Part shown: positions 53,954 through 62,506 of the stretch, piece by piece
How positions within the stretch are numbered: position 1 is the first letter of the stretch
Layout: each line of letters starts with the position of its first letter
Source: JANMDU01 sp043777675
Lineage (GTDB): Bacteria > Pseudomonadota > Gammaproteobacteria > Burkholderiales > Burkholderiaceae_C
DNA length: 64,000 bases
Assembly (NCBI GenBank): GCA_043777675.1
Contig: JAYWHR010000033.1
Location: 1-64,000, forward strand
Reading direction: 5' to 3'
Translations under genes and position numbers: made by a program
The notes under the pieces: model-generated
What the model saw: the letters and a program-made list of their open reading frames with translations, nothing else
The model's database searches: none
What the model was told of the DNA's origin: nothing

Positions 53954-54553
53954 TCACAGCTTGTGCACGCCAGCGTCACGCATCTGCGCCCACGCAGCGT
54001 CAAGCGATCCGTTTAAATCAATGGCGCGGCATGCGCTATCGATAACGCTCACTTCCAGACCTTCTGCGCGTGCATCCAGTGCCGTCCACGCGACGCAGAA
54101 ATCGGTGGCCAAACCGCAGACGTGCACGTTATGGATGCCGCGTGCGTTGAGATACGCGCCAAGCCCGGTGCTGCGGCCATCGGCTTCATTGAAAGCGGAG
54201 TAGCTGTCTACACCCGCATGAAAACCTTTGCGGATGATGAGCTGAGCTTGAGGAATGTGCAGACCAGAATGCAGAGCCGCATCATGCGAGCCTTGAATGC
54301 AATGGTCGGGCCAGAGCACTTGATCGCCGTAGGGCATCTTCATCATGTCGTATGGATTTTTTCCAGAGTGGCTGGAGGCAAACGAAGCATGGCCCGCCGG
54401 ATGCCAATCTTGCGTGAGCACGACATTGCCAAACTTTTTCGCCAATGCGTTGATCACAGGCACGACTTCACACCCAAGCGGCACAGGCAAACCGCCGCCC
54501 GGCATAAAACCGTTTTGTATGTCGACGACGATGAGAGCACTGTTTGCATCCAT
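53954..54553 (-). CDS. pncA: Nicotinamidase (PncA)
   Basis: 199 aa. Catalytic Asp in VVDIQNGFMPGGG, the metal-binding DWHPAGHASF, the Lys in IRKGFHAGVDSYS and the nucleophile Cys in GLATDFCVAWTALDA are all present. It hydrolyses nicotinamide to nicotinate for NAD salvage. ATG at 54553 with AAGGG about 8 nt upstream is preferred to a TTG at 54568. It lies 11 bp after the cupin gene. Confidence 0.94.
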   Translation of the reverse strand: MDANSALIVVDIQNGFMPGGGLPVPLGCEVVPVINALAKKFGNVVLTQDWHPAGHASFASSHSGKNPYDMMKMPYGDQVLWPDHCIQGSHDAALHSGLHIPQAQLIIRKGFHAGVDSYSAFNEADGRSTGLGAYLNARGIHNVHVCGLATDFCVAWTALDARAEGLEVSVIDSACRAIDLNGSLDAAWAQMRDAGVHKL

Positions 54554-54564
54554 GCGCTTTCCCT

Positions 54565-54846
54565 TCAAACCACGGTTCTGCGGCCTGCGAGATACGTGAC
54601 GCCGTGCTGAATGGTGTTTTCAAGATGCGGCGTGTGCGCGGCGAGGCGGAAAATGCTGCCTGCGGGGTAGGCCTTGGTCACGCCGCTCACCTCAATCGCA
54701 ATTTCGCCAGCGATGATGAACGCGAAGGCATCAAAGGGATGCTGATGCTCGCCCATGGCGTATCCCACTGGCTGCTCAATGCGCACAGCAGGTGCATAGC
54801 CTTCAGTTTGTAGCGCGATTTCAAATTCTTGCTGATTCATATCCAT
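54565..54846 (-). CDS. Small cupin-domain protein
   Basis: 93 aa single-domain cupin with the first motif GEHQHPFDAFAFIIAGE and the second motif PAGSIFRLAAHTPH. The metal-binding His and Glu residues are conserved. Function is unknown. A second ATG six nucleotides downstream is equally plausible as start. It is followed closely by pncA. Confidence 0.8.
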   Translation of the reverse strand: MDMNQQEFEIALQTEGYAPAVRIEQPVGYAMGEHQHPFDAFAFIIAGEIAIEVSGVTKAYPAGSIFRLAAHTPHLENTIQHGVTYLAGRRTVV

Positions 54847-54882
54847 TCCAATTTAGCGTTTATGCGAATTCCACCTGAGCGT

Positions 54883-56931
54883 TCATGCGAATTCAACTAT
54901 CGGCTGATCCACACTCAGCGATTCGCCCTTTGCTGCAAGCACCTTGCCCACCACGCCATCAGCCATAGCAAACAATACGTTCTCCATCTTCATCGCCTCA
55001 ATCACCGCCACACGCTCGCCTGCTTGCACTTTCTGCCCCACCTGCACCGCCACATCTACCAGCAAGCCCGGCATTGGCGAAAGCACATACTTGCTCATAT
55101 CAGGCGGCTTTTTGTGCGGCATGAGCTTGTGCAGCTCGGCTGTGCGCGGCGAGAGCACGAGCGCGTCAATCTGCGTCCCGTTATGTAATACACGGTAAGC
55201 CAGCGGATCTTTTTTTGTACCCCGCTCTACCTGCGCGGTAAAGGCTCTGCCATTGATGCTGCCATGAATGGCAATATCGTTCAACCGAGAGTTGCTATAA
55301 ATTTCATAGCTGCTCGCGCTTATTTTGAGCCGGGCAAAGCCCACTTTTCCTTGAATTTCTTCCACATGCACGGGCGTGTAGGTGTGTTTGCCATTTGCAT
55401 CGAGCGTGATCACCACGTAGTCGCTCTCTAGTTTGACCTCATAGCCCACCAGTTGCCCGCTGATGCCCGCAGCCCGCTCATGCGTCTTGCGTCTTACAAA
55501 AGCGGCGATCGCATGCAGCACTTGGGGATCATCATGCGGCACATCCTCGCTGCTGAAACCTTTGCCATAGTTCTCCGCAATAAAGCCGGTATTGAAATCC
55601 CCGCTTACGAATTTTGGATGCGCCAACAGCGCCGCTTGAAAAGGAATATTGCTTTGCACACCGCGAATCACAAAGGCATTAAGCGCTTCGCGCATTTTTT
55701 CAATCGCCTCCGTGCGGCTTTGCCCATGCACGATCAGCTTGGCGATCATCGAGTCGTAATACATCGGGATTTCGCCACCGTCTTGCACGCCAGTATCCAC
55801 ACGCACACCTTGCAAATCTTGCGTGTTGCCCTGCCACATCGTCTGCACAGGCGGCTGGAAGCGCACAAGCCGCCCCGTGCTCGGCAAGAAATTACGAAAC
55901 GGGTCTTCCGCATTGATGCGGCATTCGAGTGCCCAGCCAATACGCTGCACATCCTTTTGCGCCAAAGGCAGCTTCTCACCCGCAGCCACGCGAATCATCA
56001 GCTCCACCAAATCCAAGCCCGTGATGCACTCGGTCACAGGATGCTCCACTTGCAAGCGCGTATTCATCTCCAGAAAGTAAAAATCCTGATCTTTGCCGAC
56101 GACAAATTCCACCGTGCCCGCGCTTTGGTAATTCACCGCCTTGGCCAGCGCCACAGCTTGCTCACCCATCGCCTTGCGCGTAGCCTCGGTGATGAAAGGC
56201 GATGGCGCTTCTTCAATCACCTTCTGATGCCGCCGCTGAATCGAGCATTCCCGCTCGTTCAAATAAATCACATTCCCATGCGCATCGCCCAACACCTGAA
56301 TCTCAATATGCCGAGGCTCTTGCACAAATTTTTCAATGAACACACGATCATCACCAAAGCTATTGCGAGCCTCATTGCGACAGCTCGTGAAACCTTCCAG
56401 CGCCTCTTTGTCGTTAAACGCCACCCGCAGCCCCTTGCCGCCGCCACCCGCGCTCGCTTTGATCATCACCGGATAGCCAATGCCCTGCGCAATCTCCACC
56501 GCGCTCTCCGCCGTTTCAATCGCATCGTTGTAGCCCGGAATGCAATTCACATTCGCAGCAGCCGCCAACTTCTTCGACGCAATCTTGTCGCCCATCGCTG
56601 CAATCGAATAATGCTTCGGGCCAATAAAAATAATGCCCTCTTCCTCACAGCGCTTTGCAAAGCCTTCGTTTTCCGACAAAAAGCCATACCCCGGATGAAT
56701 CGCCTGCGCCCCAGTTTGCTTCGCAGCCGCAATGATCTTGTCGGCTACCAAATAGCTCTCGCGCGAAGGGGGCGCACCGATATGCACAGCCTCATCAGCC
56801 AGTTGCACATGCCGCGCATCTTTGTCAGCATCCGAGTAAACCGCCACCGTAGCAATGTCCATCTTCTTGGCGGTGGCGATTACACGGCAAGCTATTTCGC
56901 CACGGTTGGCTATAAGGATTTTTTTAAACAT
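54883..56931 (-). CDS. pccA: Propionyl-/acyl-CoA carboxylase alpha subunit (biotin carboxylase + BCCP)
   Basis: 682 aa. Biotin carboxylase start FKKILIANRGEIACRV, ATP-grasp ASAGGGGKGLRV, the FIEKFV and QRRHQKVIEEAPS segments, then a BT-like middle region and a C-terminal biotinyl domain with EAMKMEN. With PccB it makes (S)-methylmalonyl-CoA from propionyl-CoA. Residues 532-546 in the BT region are encoded by a dispersed-repeat copy. A relic resembling the gene's own 5' end lies at 57814-57975. Confidence 0.95.
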   Translation of the reverse strand: MFKKILIANRGEIACRVIATAKKMDIATVAVYSDADKDARHVQLADEAVHIGAPPSRESYLVADKIIAAAKQTGAQAIHPGYGFLSENEGFAKRCEEEGIIFIGPKHYSIAAMGDKIASKKLAAAANVNCIPGYNDAIETAESAVEIAQGIGYPVMIKASAGGGGKGLRVAFNDKEALEGFTSCRNEARNSFGDDRVFIEKFVQEPRHIEIQVLGDAHGNVIYLNERECSIQRRHQKVIEEAPSPFITEATRKAMGEQAVALAKAVNYQSAGTVEFVVGKDQDFYFLEMNTRLQVEHPVTECITGLDLVELMIRVAAGEKLPLAQKDVQRIGWALECRINAEDPFRNFLPSTGRLVRFQPPVQTMWQGNTQDLQGVRVDTGVQDGGEIPMYYDSMIAKLIVHGQSRTEAIEKMREALNAFVIRGVQSNIPFQAALLAHPKFVSGDFNTGFIAENYGKGFSSEDVPHDDPQVLHAIAAFVRRKTHERAAGISGQLVGYEVKLESDYVVITLDANGKHTYTPVHVEEIQGKVGFARLKISASSYEIYSNSRLNDIAIHGSINGRAFTAQVERGTKKDPLAYRVLHNGTQIDALVLSPRTAELHKLMPHKKPPDMSKYVLSPMPGLLVDVAVQVGQKVQAGERVAVIEAMKMENVLFAMADGVVGKVLAAKGESLSVDQPIVEFA
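55294..55336 (+). repeat. Dispersed 43-bp repeat, copy 13 (inside pccA)
   Basis: GCTAT-N7-ATAGC, 19 nt, CCGGGCA. It is read antisense by pccA as RLKISASSYEIYS, in a different frame from the other coding copies. Confidence 0.75.
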
Positions 56932-56969
56932 GATGTTGTTTCACTCTCTGGATTGAACGTTTCGAATAT

Positions 56970-57809
56970 CTATTGGTTACGCACAGCCTCTACGGCAAAC
57001 GAACTCAGCAAAGCGATGTCGCTGTTGAATTTCAGCCTCAGTGCTTTCAAACCTCCAAAAGCTCTAGGTGCTATTTTTAAATCGCCGCGAGCCTGATCGT
57101 TTTCCACCAACGTAACGCTAAAGATCAAACCCAAATCATTCAGGTCAACGCTCTGATTGGCTTGAATGATCTCGCCTTGCAAGCGCTTCACATGCACCAC
57201 ATAGGCATCACGCAGTTGATTGAGTGCGGCGAGACTAAACTGCGCCTCCAAAAAATCTTTTTCCATCGCATCAAAAGCCTCAAACCTGACATGCGAATAC
57301 TTTCTTGTGATGGCATATTTGAACAAAATCGCGTACATCAAATCAGAGTTGGGTTTGCCAGCCTTATAAGCTTTGACCAATGATGCATGCGCGCTTTGCC
57401 AGTGCTTTAAACGAAGAAACACGTTGGCTTGAAGCTCGAAATATGACGAACAGCCAATTAAATTGTAGTCTTCAATAGCTTTTTGATCGACCAAGACCCC
57501 CTTTTCACACATATCGACAGGGCGCTTCTTGAACACTTGCTCAGCTTTCTCGGGCAGATTATTGGCCAGATACACCAAGGCTAGCACCTGCGTCGCAGCA
57601 GCATGCTGCGACAGGGAAGTTGTTGCTAAATTCAATGCTTCGCTGATCTCATAGCTATCAAGCAGATCCAGTACAGGTTTGGTATTCAGTGGCTCTGTTT
57701 GTGGCACTTGGGCTGTACTGTTTAATGCTACGCCCAGTCCAATCACCACCGCGATAGATACGAGCCAAACGCGCTGACTACCGCGTGAAAAATCTAATTT
57801 GCACCGCAT
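56970..57809 (-). CDS. Secreted helical-repeat protein of unknown function
   Basis: 279 aa with a signal peptide (VWLVSIAVVIGLGVALNSTAQ). A helical body follows with SEL1/TPR-like periodicity, for example QVLALVYLANNLPEKAEQVF, QANVFLRLKHWQSAHASLVKAY. No family is recognised. It stands between pccB and pccA, where no gene is normally expected, together with a relic of a biotin-carboxylase gene, so it was probably brought in by an insertion or duplication. Confidence 0.65.
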   Translation of the reverse strand: MRCKLDFSRGSQRVWLVSIAVVIGLGVALNSTAQVPQTEPLNTKPVLDLLDSYEISEALNLATTSLSQHAAATQVLALVYLANNLPEKAEQVFKKRPVDMCEKGVLVDQKAIEDYNLIGCSSYFELQANVFLRLKHWQSAHASLVKAYKAGKPNSDLMYAILFKYAITRKYSHVRFEAFDAMEKDFLEAQFSLAALNQLRDAYVVHVKRLQGEIIQANQSVDLNDLGLIFSVTLVENDQARGDLKIAPRAFGGLKALRLKFNSDIALLSSFAVEAVRNQ

Positions 57810-57813
57810 GATT

Positions 57814-57975
57814 TCAAGCCATTAAGATTTTCTGCCATACAGGCTGCAGAGCCACGTACACGTTGCGCATATTGCTTTGGGTGGAAGGCAAGTCTTCAAC
57901 GAGGGAAAGCTTCCGTTGCAAAGCCGCCTGGGGGGGGATTTCTACGCGATTTGCGATGAGGATTTTTTTTAGCAT
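57814..57975 (-). pseudogene. Relic of a biotin carboxylase 5' end
   Basis: The frame opens MLKKILIANRVEI, close to the pccA start MFKKILIANRGEI, then loses all similarity at a run of eight C (57930-57937) and ends 53 codons in. Synonymous positions differ widely from pccA, so this is not a recent copy of it. It probably marks the original biotin carboxylase position after pccB, or a decayed paralogue. Confidence 0.7.
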
Positions 57976-58075
57976 ACCTGCCTTTCGATTTAGATAACAT
58001 TCAAATTTGGCGTTATGGTGTGTTGGCTGAGCCCGCAACGAGGTTTGAGGTCTACGCGTGCGACCCTGTCGGCAG

Positions 58076-58167
58076 GAGTGAGTTGGCCGAGTGCTTTGCG
58101 GAGGTAAAGGCGGAGGGTGGCGCAGCCGACCGGGGGACACGTAGCAAAGCGCTCGGCCAACTCCCTC
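58076..58167. repeat. Imperfect inverted repeat between pccB and the pccA relic
   Basis: Arms 58076-58099 and 58144-58167 pair with about two mismatches and share GAGTTGGCCGAG. The spacer is GC-rich. The element lies in the 232-bp gap where the relic and the inserted gene also sit. Confidence 0.7.
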
Positions 58168-58207
58168 CCACTCACACATGCGCCAGAAAATGACATAACT
58201 AAAAACC

Positions 58208-59740
58208 TCAAAGCGGAATATTCCCATGCTTGCGCCACGGATTCTCCAACTTCTTATCCTTGAGCATCGTGAGACTTCGGCAAATTCGTTTACGCGTTTC
58301 ATGCGGCAAAATCACATCGTCAATAAAGCCACGCGCACCTGCAACGAAAGGATTGGCAAAGCGGGCTTTGTATTCCGCTTCGCGTTGGGCTAGCTTGGAG
58401 GGATCTTTCTTTTCTTCGCGGAAGATGATTTCTACTGCGCCTTTTGCGCCCATCACAGCAATCTCCGCATTCGGCCAAGCAAAGTTCACATCGCCGCGCA
58501 AATGCTTAGAAGCCATCACATCGTATGCACCCCCATATGCTTTGCGCGTGATGACGGTGATTTTTGGTACGGTGGCTTCAGCATACGCATAAAGCAATTT
58601 CGCGCCATGCTTAATGATTCCGCCGTACTCTTGCGACGTGCCGGGCATGAAGCCGGGTACGTCAACAAACGTGATGATCGGAATATTGAACGCATCACAA
58701 AAGCGCACAAAACGCGCCGCTTTGATCGAAGATTTGATATCCAAGCAGCCGGCCAATACCAAGGGCTGATTCGCGACAATGCCTACGCTTTGGCCATTCA
58801 TGCGCGCAAAGCCAATCACGATATTTTTTGCGTAATCAGGTTGCAGCTCAAAGAAATCACCATCGTCTACCGTCTTGTGGATCAGCTCTTTGATGTCGTA
58901 CGGCTTATTCGGATTTTCGGGAACGAGCGTATCGAGACTAACGTCCATGCGATCTGCCTTATCTCCGCTTGGGCGAATCGGTGCTTTCTCGCGATTATTA
59001 AGCGGCAAATAATTGAAGAACCGGCGAAGCATGATCAGCGCCTGCACATCATTGTCAAAAGCCAAATCCGCCACACCGCTTTTGGAGGTGTGTGTGATCG
59101 CACCGCCCAACTCTTCAGCGGTCACCTCTTCATGCGTCACCGTCTTCACCACCTCAGGCCCAGTGACAAACATGTACGAGCTGTCTTTCACCATAAAGAT
59201 GAAATCCGTCATCGCGGGCGAATACACGGCGCCTCCAGCTGAAGGCCCCATGATCATGCTGATTTGCGGCACCACGCCACTGGCGAGCACATTTTTCTGA
59301 AACACATCCGCATAGCCGCCGAGTGACGCCACGCCTTCCTGAATACGCGCACCGCCCGAATCATTGAGGCCAATCACCGGTGCGCCCACCTTCATCGCCT
59401 GATCCATCACCTTACATATCTTCTCAGCATGCGCCTCAGAAAGCGCGCCGCCGAACACCGTGAAATCTTGGCTAAAAGCAAACGCCAAGCGCCCATTGAT
59501 CATGCCGTAGCCCGTCACCACGCCGTCGCCCGGAATTTTCTGATCTTGCATCCCAAAATCCACGCAGCGATGCTCAACGAACATGTCCCATTCTTCGAAT
59601 GAGCCCTCGTCAAACAGCACCTCTAGCCGCTCCCGCGCCGTGAGCTTGCCTTTGGCATGCTGCGCGTCAATGCGCTTTTGCCCACCGCCCATACGTGCGG
59701 CAGAGCGTTTTCTTTCTAATTGATCCAGAATGTTTTGCAT
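58208..59740 (-). CDS. pccB: Propionyl-/acyl-CoA carboxylase beta subunit (carboxyltransferase)
   Basis: 510 aa, full length for PccB. N-terminal crotonase-like half with GKLTARERLEVLFDEGSF and the oxyanion segment GGARIQEGVASLGGYADVF. The C-terminal half has PIITFVDVPGFMPG, AYGGAYDVMASKHL and AVMGAKGAVEI. It transfers carboxyl from biotin to propionyl-CoA. It lies downstream of a kinase-like gene and meaB on the same strand. Confidence 0.96.
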   Translation of the reverse strand: MQNILDQLERKRSAARMGGGQKRIDAQHAKGKLTARERLEVLFDEGSFEEWDMFVEHRCVDFGMQDQKIPGDGVVTGYGMINGRLAFAFSQDFTVFGGALSEAHAEKICKVMDQAMKVGAPVIGLNDSGGARIQEGVASLGGYADVFQKNVLASGVVPQISMIMGPSAGGAVYSPAMTDFIFMVKDSSYMFVTGPEVVKTVTHEEVTAEELGGAITHTSKSGVADLAFDNDVQALIMLRRFFNYLPLNNREKAPIRPSGDKADRMDVSLDTLVPENPNKPYDIKELIHKTVDDGDFFELQPDYAKNIVIGFARMNGQSVGIVANQPLVLAGCLDIKSSIKAARFVRFCDAFNIPIITFVDVPGFMPGTSQEYGGIIKHGAKLLYAYAEATVPKITVITRKAYGGAYDVMASKHLRGDVNFAWPNAEIAVMGAKGAVEIIFREEKKDPSKLAQREAEYKARFANPFVAGARGFIDDVILPHETRKRICRSLTMLKDKKLENPWRKHGNIPL

Positions 59741-59758
59741 CTTTTTTTCTCGCTTGAT

Positions 59759-60610
59759 TCAATGGGTTGAGTTAGATTCAACATTGCTAACAATTTCAGC
59801 ATGTCTCTTTCCAGCTCGATATAAAAACTCACCCAGCATTTGTAGTGTGATCACATCACGACCCCAAGGTTTGCGCGATGTAGGTAAGTGCCTGAGCCAA
59901 GCCATACGAGTGCCGGTTTCATGAATAATTTGCGCTACGGGCTCAGAATAAATCTGCGAAATATGCTCATATTTTGATAGTAAATTGTCCCAACTGACTT
60001 GACATTGCCGCAGCGCCCAAACTGTAGAATAAAAATAGGCAAACCAATCCCGCGCTTGCGCATGCTCAAGTGGCATCACACTGACAGGATCGTCTTCAAA
60101 ATCAACAAACCAAGTTTCGCCGTGACGCCACAGGCAATTTCGCGCAAATGCCTGACTCAAAGCTTGCCCCCGTGCGTGCACATGTCCAAGCGCTTTTGCA
60201 GCCTGCAGCCACATAGAAAGCCGCTCAGACATTTCAATTTCACTTTGCAAACTATCTAGTAAATTAGGGGCGTCAATGTATTCCATGGCAAACCAGTTTT
60301 GTGCACTGTGTAGCACTGCCGGCACTTGCACGCCTGCTTGGCGCAACGCTTGCAAACGAAGTACTTCAATGTTTTGGGCATCTGATCCGCCCGGCGCTGG
60401 TGCGGCTTTGATCATTGGCAAGCGCAGTAGCCATGCCAAAGCGCTGAGCATCGCATAACGAATAGGATGCCGTTGCTGGCGCTGCGCCTTCACCAAGACT
60501 GGCCCCACAGATGATTGAATCACATCAATCCGCTGCGTTTGCCAAAATTGGCTGCGCTCGATCAGGTTCACATCCTCATACTGGAGTGGAGCAACGATAG
60601 GCAAAGTCAT
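59759..60610 (-). CDS. Kinase-fold protein (LPS-kinase/InaA-like) of the methylmalonyl-CoA operon
   Basis: 283 aa. A probable kinase C-lobe is seen at GHVHARGQALSQAFARNCLW and WFVDFEDDP, which look like the catalytic loop (HxRG...RN) and metal-binding (DFED) motifs of the Kdo/WaaP/InaA-like kinases. The glycine-rich N-lobe is weak. Its start overlaps the meaB stop by ATGA and it ends 18 bp before pccB. Substrate and any role in propionate metabolism are unknown. Confidence 0.65.
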   Translation of the reverse strand: MTLPIVAPLQYEDVNLIERSQFWQTQRIDVIQSSVGPVLVKAQRQQRHPIRYAMLSALAWLLRLPMIKAAPAPGGSDAQNIEVLRLQALRQAGVQVPAVLHSAQNWFAMEYIDAPNLLDSLQSEIEMSERLSMWLQAAKALGHVHARGQALSQAFARNCLWRHGETWFVDFEDDPVSVMPLEHAQARDWFAYFYSTVWALRQCQVSWDNLLSKYEHISQIYSEPVAQIIHETGTRMAWLRHLPTSRKPWGRDVITLQMLGEFLYRAGKRHAEIVSNVESNSTH

Positions 60611-61662
60611 TGAGCCGCACCTGAAGGCCGATTCAACGTGTCTAGCAATTGGCGAGCCGCCACGGATGCGGGCATTTGACCTGTCAATACTAAGTTTTTG
60701 AGCTCTGGCAATTTCTTCTTGACGCTTGCATGCGAATCAAAGCGCTGCCGTAGCCCCGCCTCAATACGCTCCCACATCCAGTTCACAGCTTGCAGTTCAC
60801 GCCTTTTTTGTGTTTGTCCACTGCTTTGCCGCTTGGTGTGGAGCACTTTGACGGCCCGCCAGAATTCTGCCACGCCTGTGCCTTTAAGCGCAGACAGTTG
60901 CATCACACGCTGCGTCGCATCGCGCTGAGTGTTCACATCATGCGGATCACGGCCATGATTTTCAAAAATCCGCATGCTACTCACAATCTGCGATTGAGCT
61001 CGCATGGCAGCATCCGGATCAAGATCAGCTTTGTTGATCACCACCAAATCCGCCAACTCCATAACGCCTTTTTTTATCGCTTGCAAATCATCGCCCGCAT
61101 TGGGCAACTGCATGAGCACAAACATATCCGTCATGCCCGCGACTGCAATCTCGCTCTGCCCAACGCCAACCGTCTCCACAATCACAATGTCGTAGCCTGC
61201 CGCTTCGCACACCAGCATTGCCTCGCGCGTATGCGATGCCACGCCGCCTAAATTACCACTGCTCGGGCTCGGGCGAATAAAGGCTTTCTCGTGAACGGAC
61301 AGCATCTCCATCCGCGTCTTGTCGCCCAGAATCGAGCCGCCCGACACGCTCGACGATGGATCAATCGTCAACACTGCCACGCGATGCCCAAGAGAGATCA
61401 AATGCAAGCCGAGCGCCTCAATAAACGTGCTCTTGCCCACACCCGGAACGCCGCTGATGCCTAAGCGGAAACTTTTGCCCGTATGCGGCAGCAAGCTAGT
61501 AAGTAACTCATCGGCCAGGCTGCGATGATCTGCGCGCGTGGATTCCAGTAAGGTAATGGCTTTGGCCACAGCCCTGCGCTGAACCATCCCCGTTTGGGAA
61601 AGTACCAATAACTGAAGCTTTTGCTGAATGGCTGCCATGAGATCCGAACCTATTTCACTCAT
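60607..61662 (-). CDS. meaB: MeaB, methylmalonyl-CoA mutase-associated GTPase
   Basis: 351 aa G3E-family GTPase. Walker A GVPGVGKST, TIDPSSSVSGGSILGDKTRM, IVETVGVGQSE and the guanine motif NKAD are all present. MeaB guards methylmalonyl-CoA mutase against inactivation and gates loading of adenosylcobalamin. The ATG at 61662 overlaps the antitoxin-like gene by ATGA; an in-frame ATG at 61638 could also serve. The mutase gene is at the right edge, about 1.9 kb upstream, beyond two toxin-antitoxin modules. Confidence 0.95.
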   Translation of the reverse strand: MSEIGSDLMAAIQQKLQLLVLSQTGMVQRRAVAKAITLLESTRADHRSLADELLTSLLPHTGKSFRLGISGVPGVGKSTFIEALGLHLISLGHRVAVLTIDPSSSVSGGSILGDKTRMEMLSVHEKAFIRPSPSSGNLGGVASHTREAMLVCEAAGYDIVIVETVGVGQSEIAVAGMTDMFVLMQLPNAGDDLQAIKKGVMELADLVVINKADLDPDAAMRAQSQIVSSMRIFENHGRDPHDVNTQRDATQRVMQLSALKGTGVAEFWRAVKVLHTKRQSSGQTQKRRELQAVNWMWERIEAGLRQRFDSHASVKKKLPELKNLVLTGQMPASVAARQLLDTLNRPSGAAQ

Positions 61663-62000
61663 TTACCCCGGGCGTAAAGCACGCGTCCGACCCTCTCAAT
61701 GTGGTCTAGTAAATCGGCTTGAGTCAAACTGTGCATGACAGACAGGTCAACAAGATACGGGATATTCGTATCCGCTATCGCCAAGTCAATCGCTAGTTTT
61801 TCGGCATAGGTCAAATCTGGCGCATCCAGCGCTAAGTCGATATCTGACCCCTCGCGAAAATTGCCCATGGCGCGTGAGCCATAGATCAAGGCACGCTGAA
61901 CCTTCGCATGGCTGGCAAAGATATGCACCAACGTCTGCACCGTCAGATGCGTCAAGCCGAATTGCAATTCATCGGTCACTTGCATACTTGTGTTACCCAT
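61659..62000 (-). CDS. MntA-like minimal nucleotidyltransferase antitoxin
   Basis: 113 aa from the ATG at 62000. The GSX10DXD motif (GSRAMGNFREGSDIDLAL) identifies a minimal nucleotidyltransferase. In MntA/HepT pairs it AMPylates and thus silences the HepT toxin. It overlaps its partner by 8 nt and meaB by 4 nt. The reverse frame beyond 62000 is not conserved-looking. Confidence 0.83.
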   Translation of the reverse strand: MGNTSMQVTDELQFGLTHLTVQTLVHIFASHAKVQRALIYGSRAMGNFREGSDIDLALDAPDLTYAEKLAIDLAIADTNIPYLVDLSVMHSLTQADLLDHIERVGRVLYARGK

Positions 62001-62415
62001 AGCGGCGTTTATCCATCTCAACAGAAAATGCTTGAAACAGCGCAATGTAGTGATGTGTAACCCGCTCCACCACTTGATGCGCAATGGATTGATCGTAGGT
62101 ATGCGAAGACAAATTTCGGCTCTCGATCATCTCCATCCAAATCTCGCCTTGAGTGATAAGACCGCGAGAAAAAGCCAAACGAACTGCGTCTTTTGAACCG
62201 CCAAGACTTAAACCACCATCTTGATCACTTAAGTAGTCCTTCATCACCTTCCAAGACAACTCGTGAGTGAATTCAAACGCTTGAATCAAGCCTTGCCCCT
62301 CTAGCTCAGTCAGTGGCCTCGTTTGACTCAGCTCGACTGCGTTCTGCAGGCGCCTCAGTGCAGTTTGATAGTTGTTCAGCCGTTGAATCCAACGAACATC
62401 AGGACTGTTAAGCAT
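61993..62415 (-). CDS. HepT-like toxin (HI0074/nucleotidyltransferase substrate-binding family)
   Basis: 140 aa, all-helical. The RX4HXY motif (RNLSSHTY) is the RNase site of HepT toxins and carries the Tyr that the partner modifies. Upstream residues WIQRLNNYQTALRRLQNA and FEFTHELSWKVMKDYL are typical. ATG at 62415 is chosen over a TTG at 62442. Confidence 0.83.
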   Translation of the reverse strand: MLNSPDVRWIQRLNNYQTALRRLQNAVELSQTRPLTELEGQGLIQAFEFTHELSWKVMKDYLSDQDGGLSLGGSKDAVRLAFSRGLITQGEIWMEMIESRNLSSHTYDQSIAHQVVERVTHHYIALFQAFSVEMDKRRYG

Positions 62416-62506
62416 GGATTGATCCCTTATTTTCGTGAGCAAGAACGGATGAGTTTGGGAAAATCGAATTTTGCTTCAGATATGCTGAATGCAGTAGTAG
62501 TAGAAG

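Noticed and set aside
55453..57096. A 547-codon frame on the plus strand opposite pccA
   Set aside because: It is the antisense shadow of a well-conserved gene, rich in Arg/His/Leu, with no start signal or recognisable domain.
57625..57665. Another repeat-like stretch inside the secreted helical-repeat gene
   Set aside because: It shares GCTAAATTCAA and ATAGCTA words but neither the spacing nor the CCGGCTA block.
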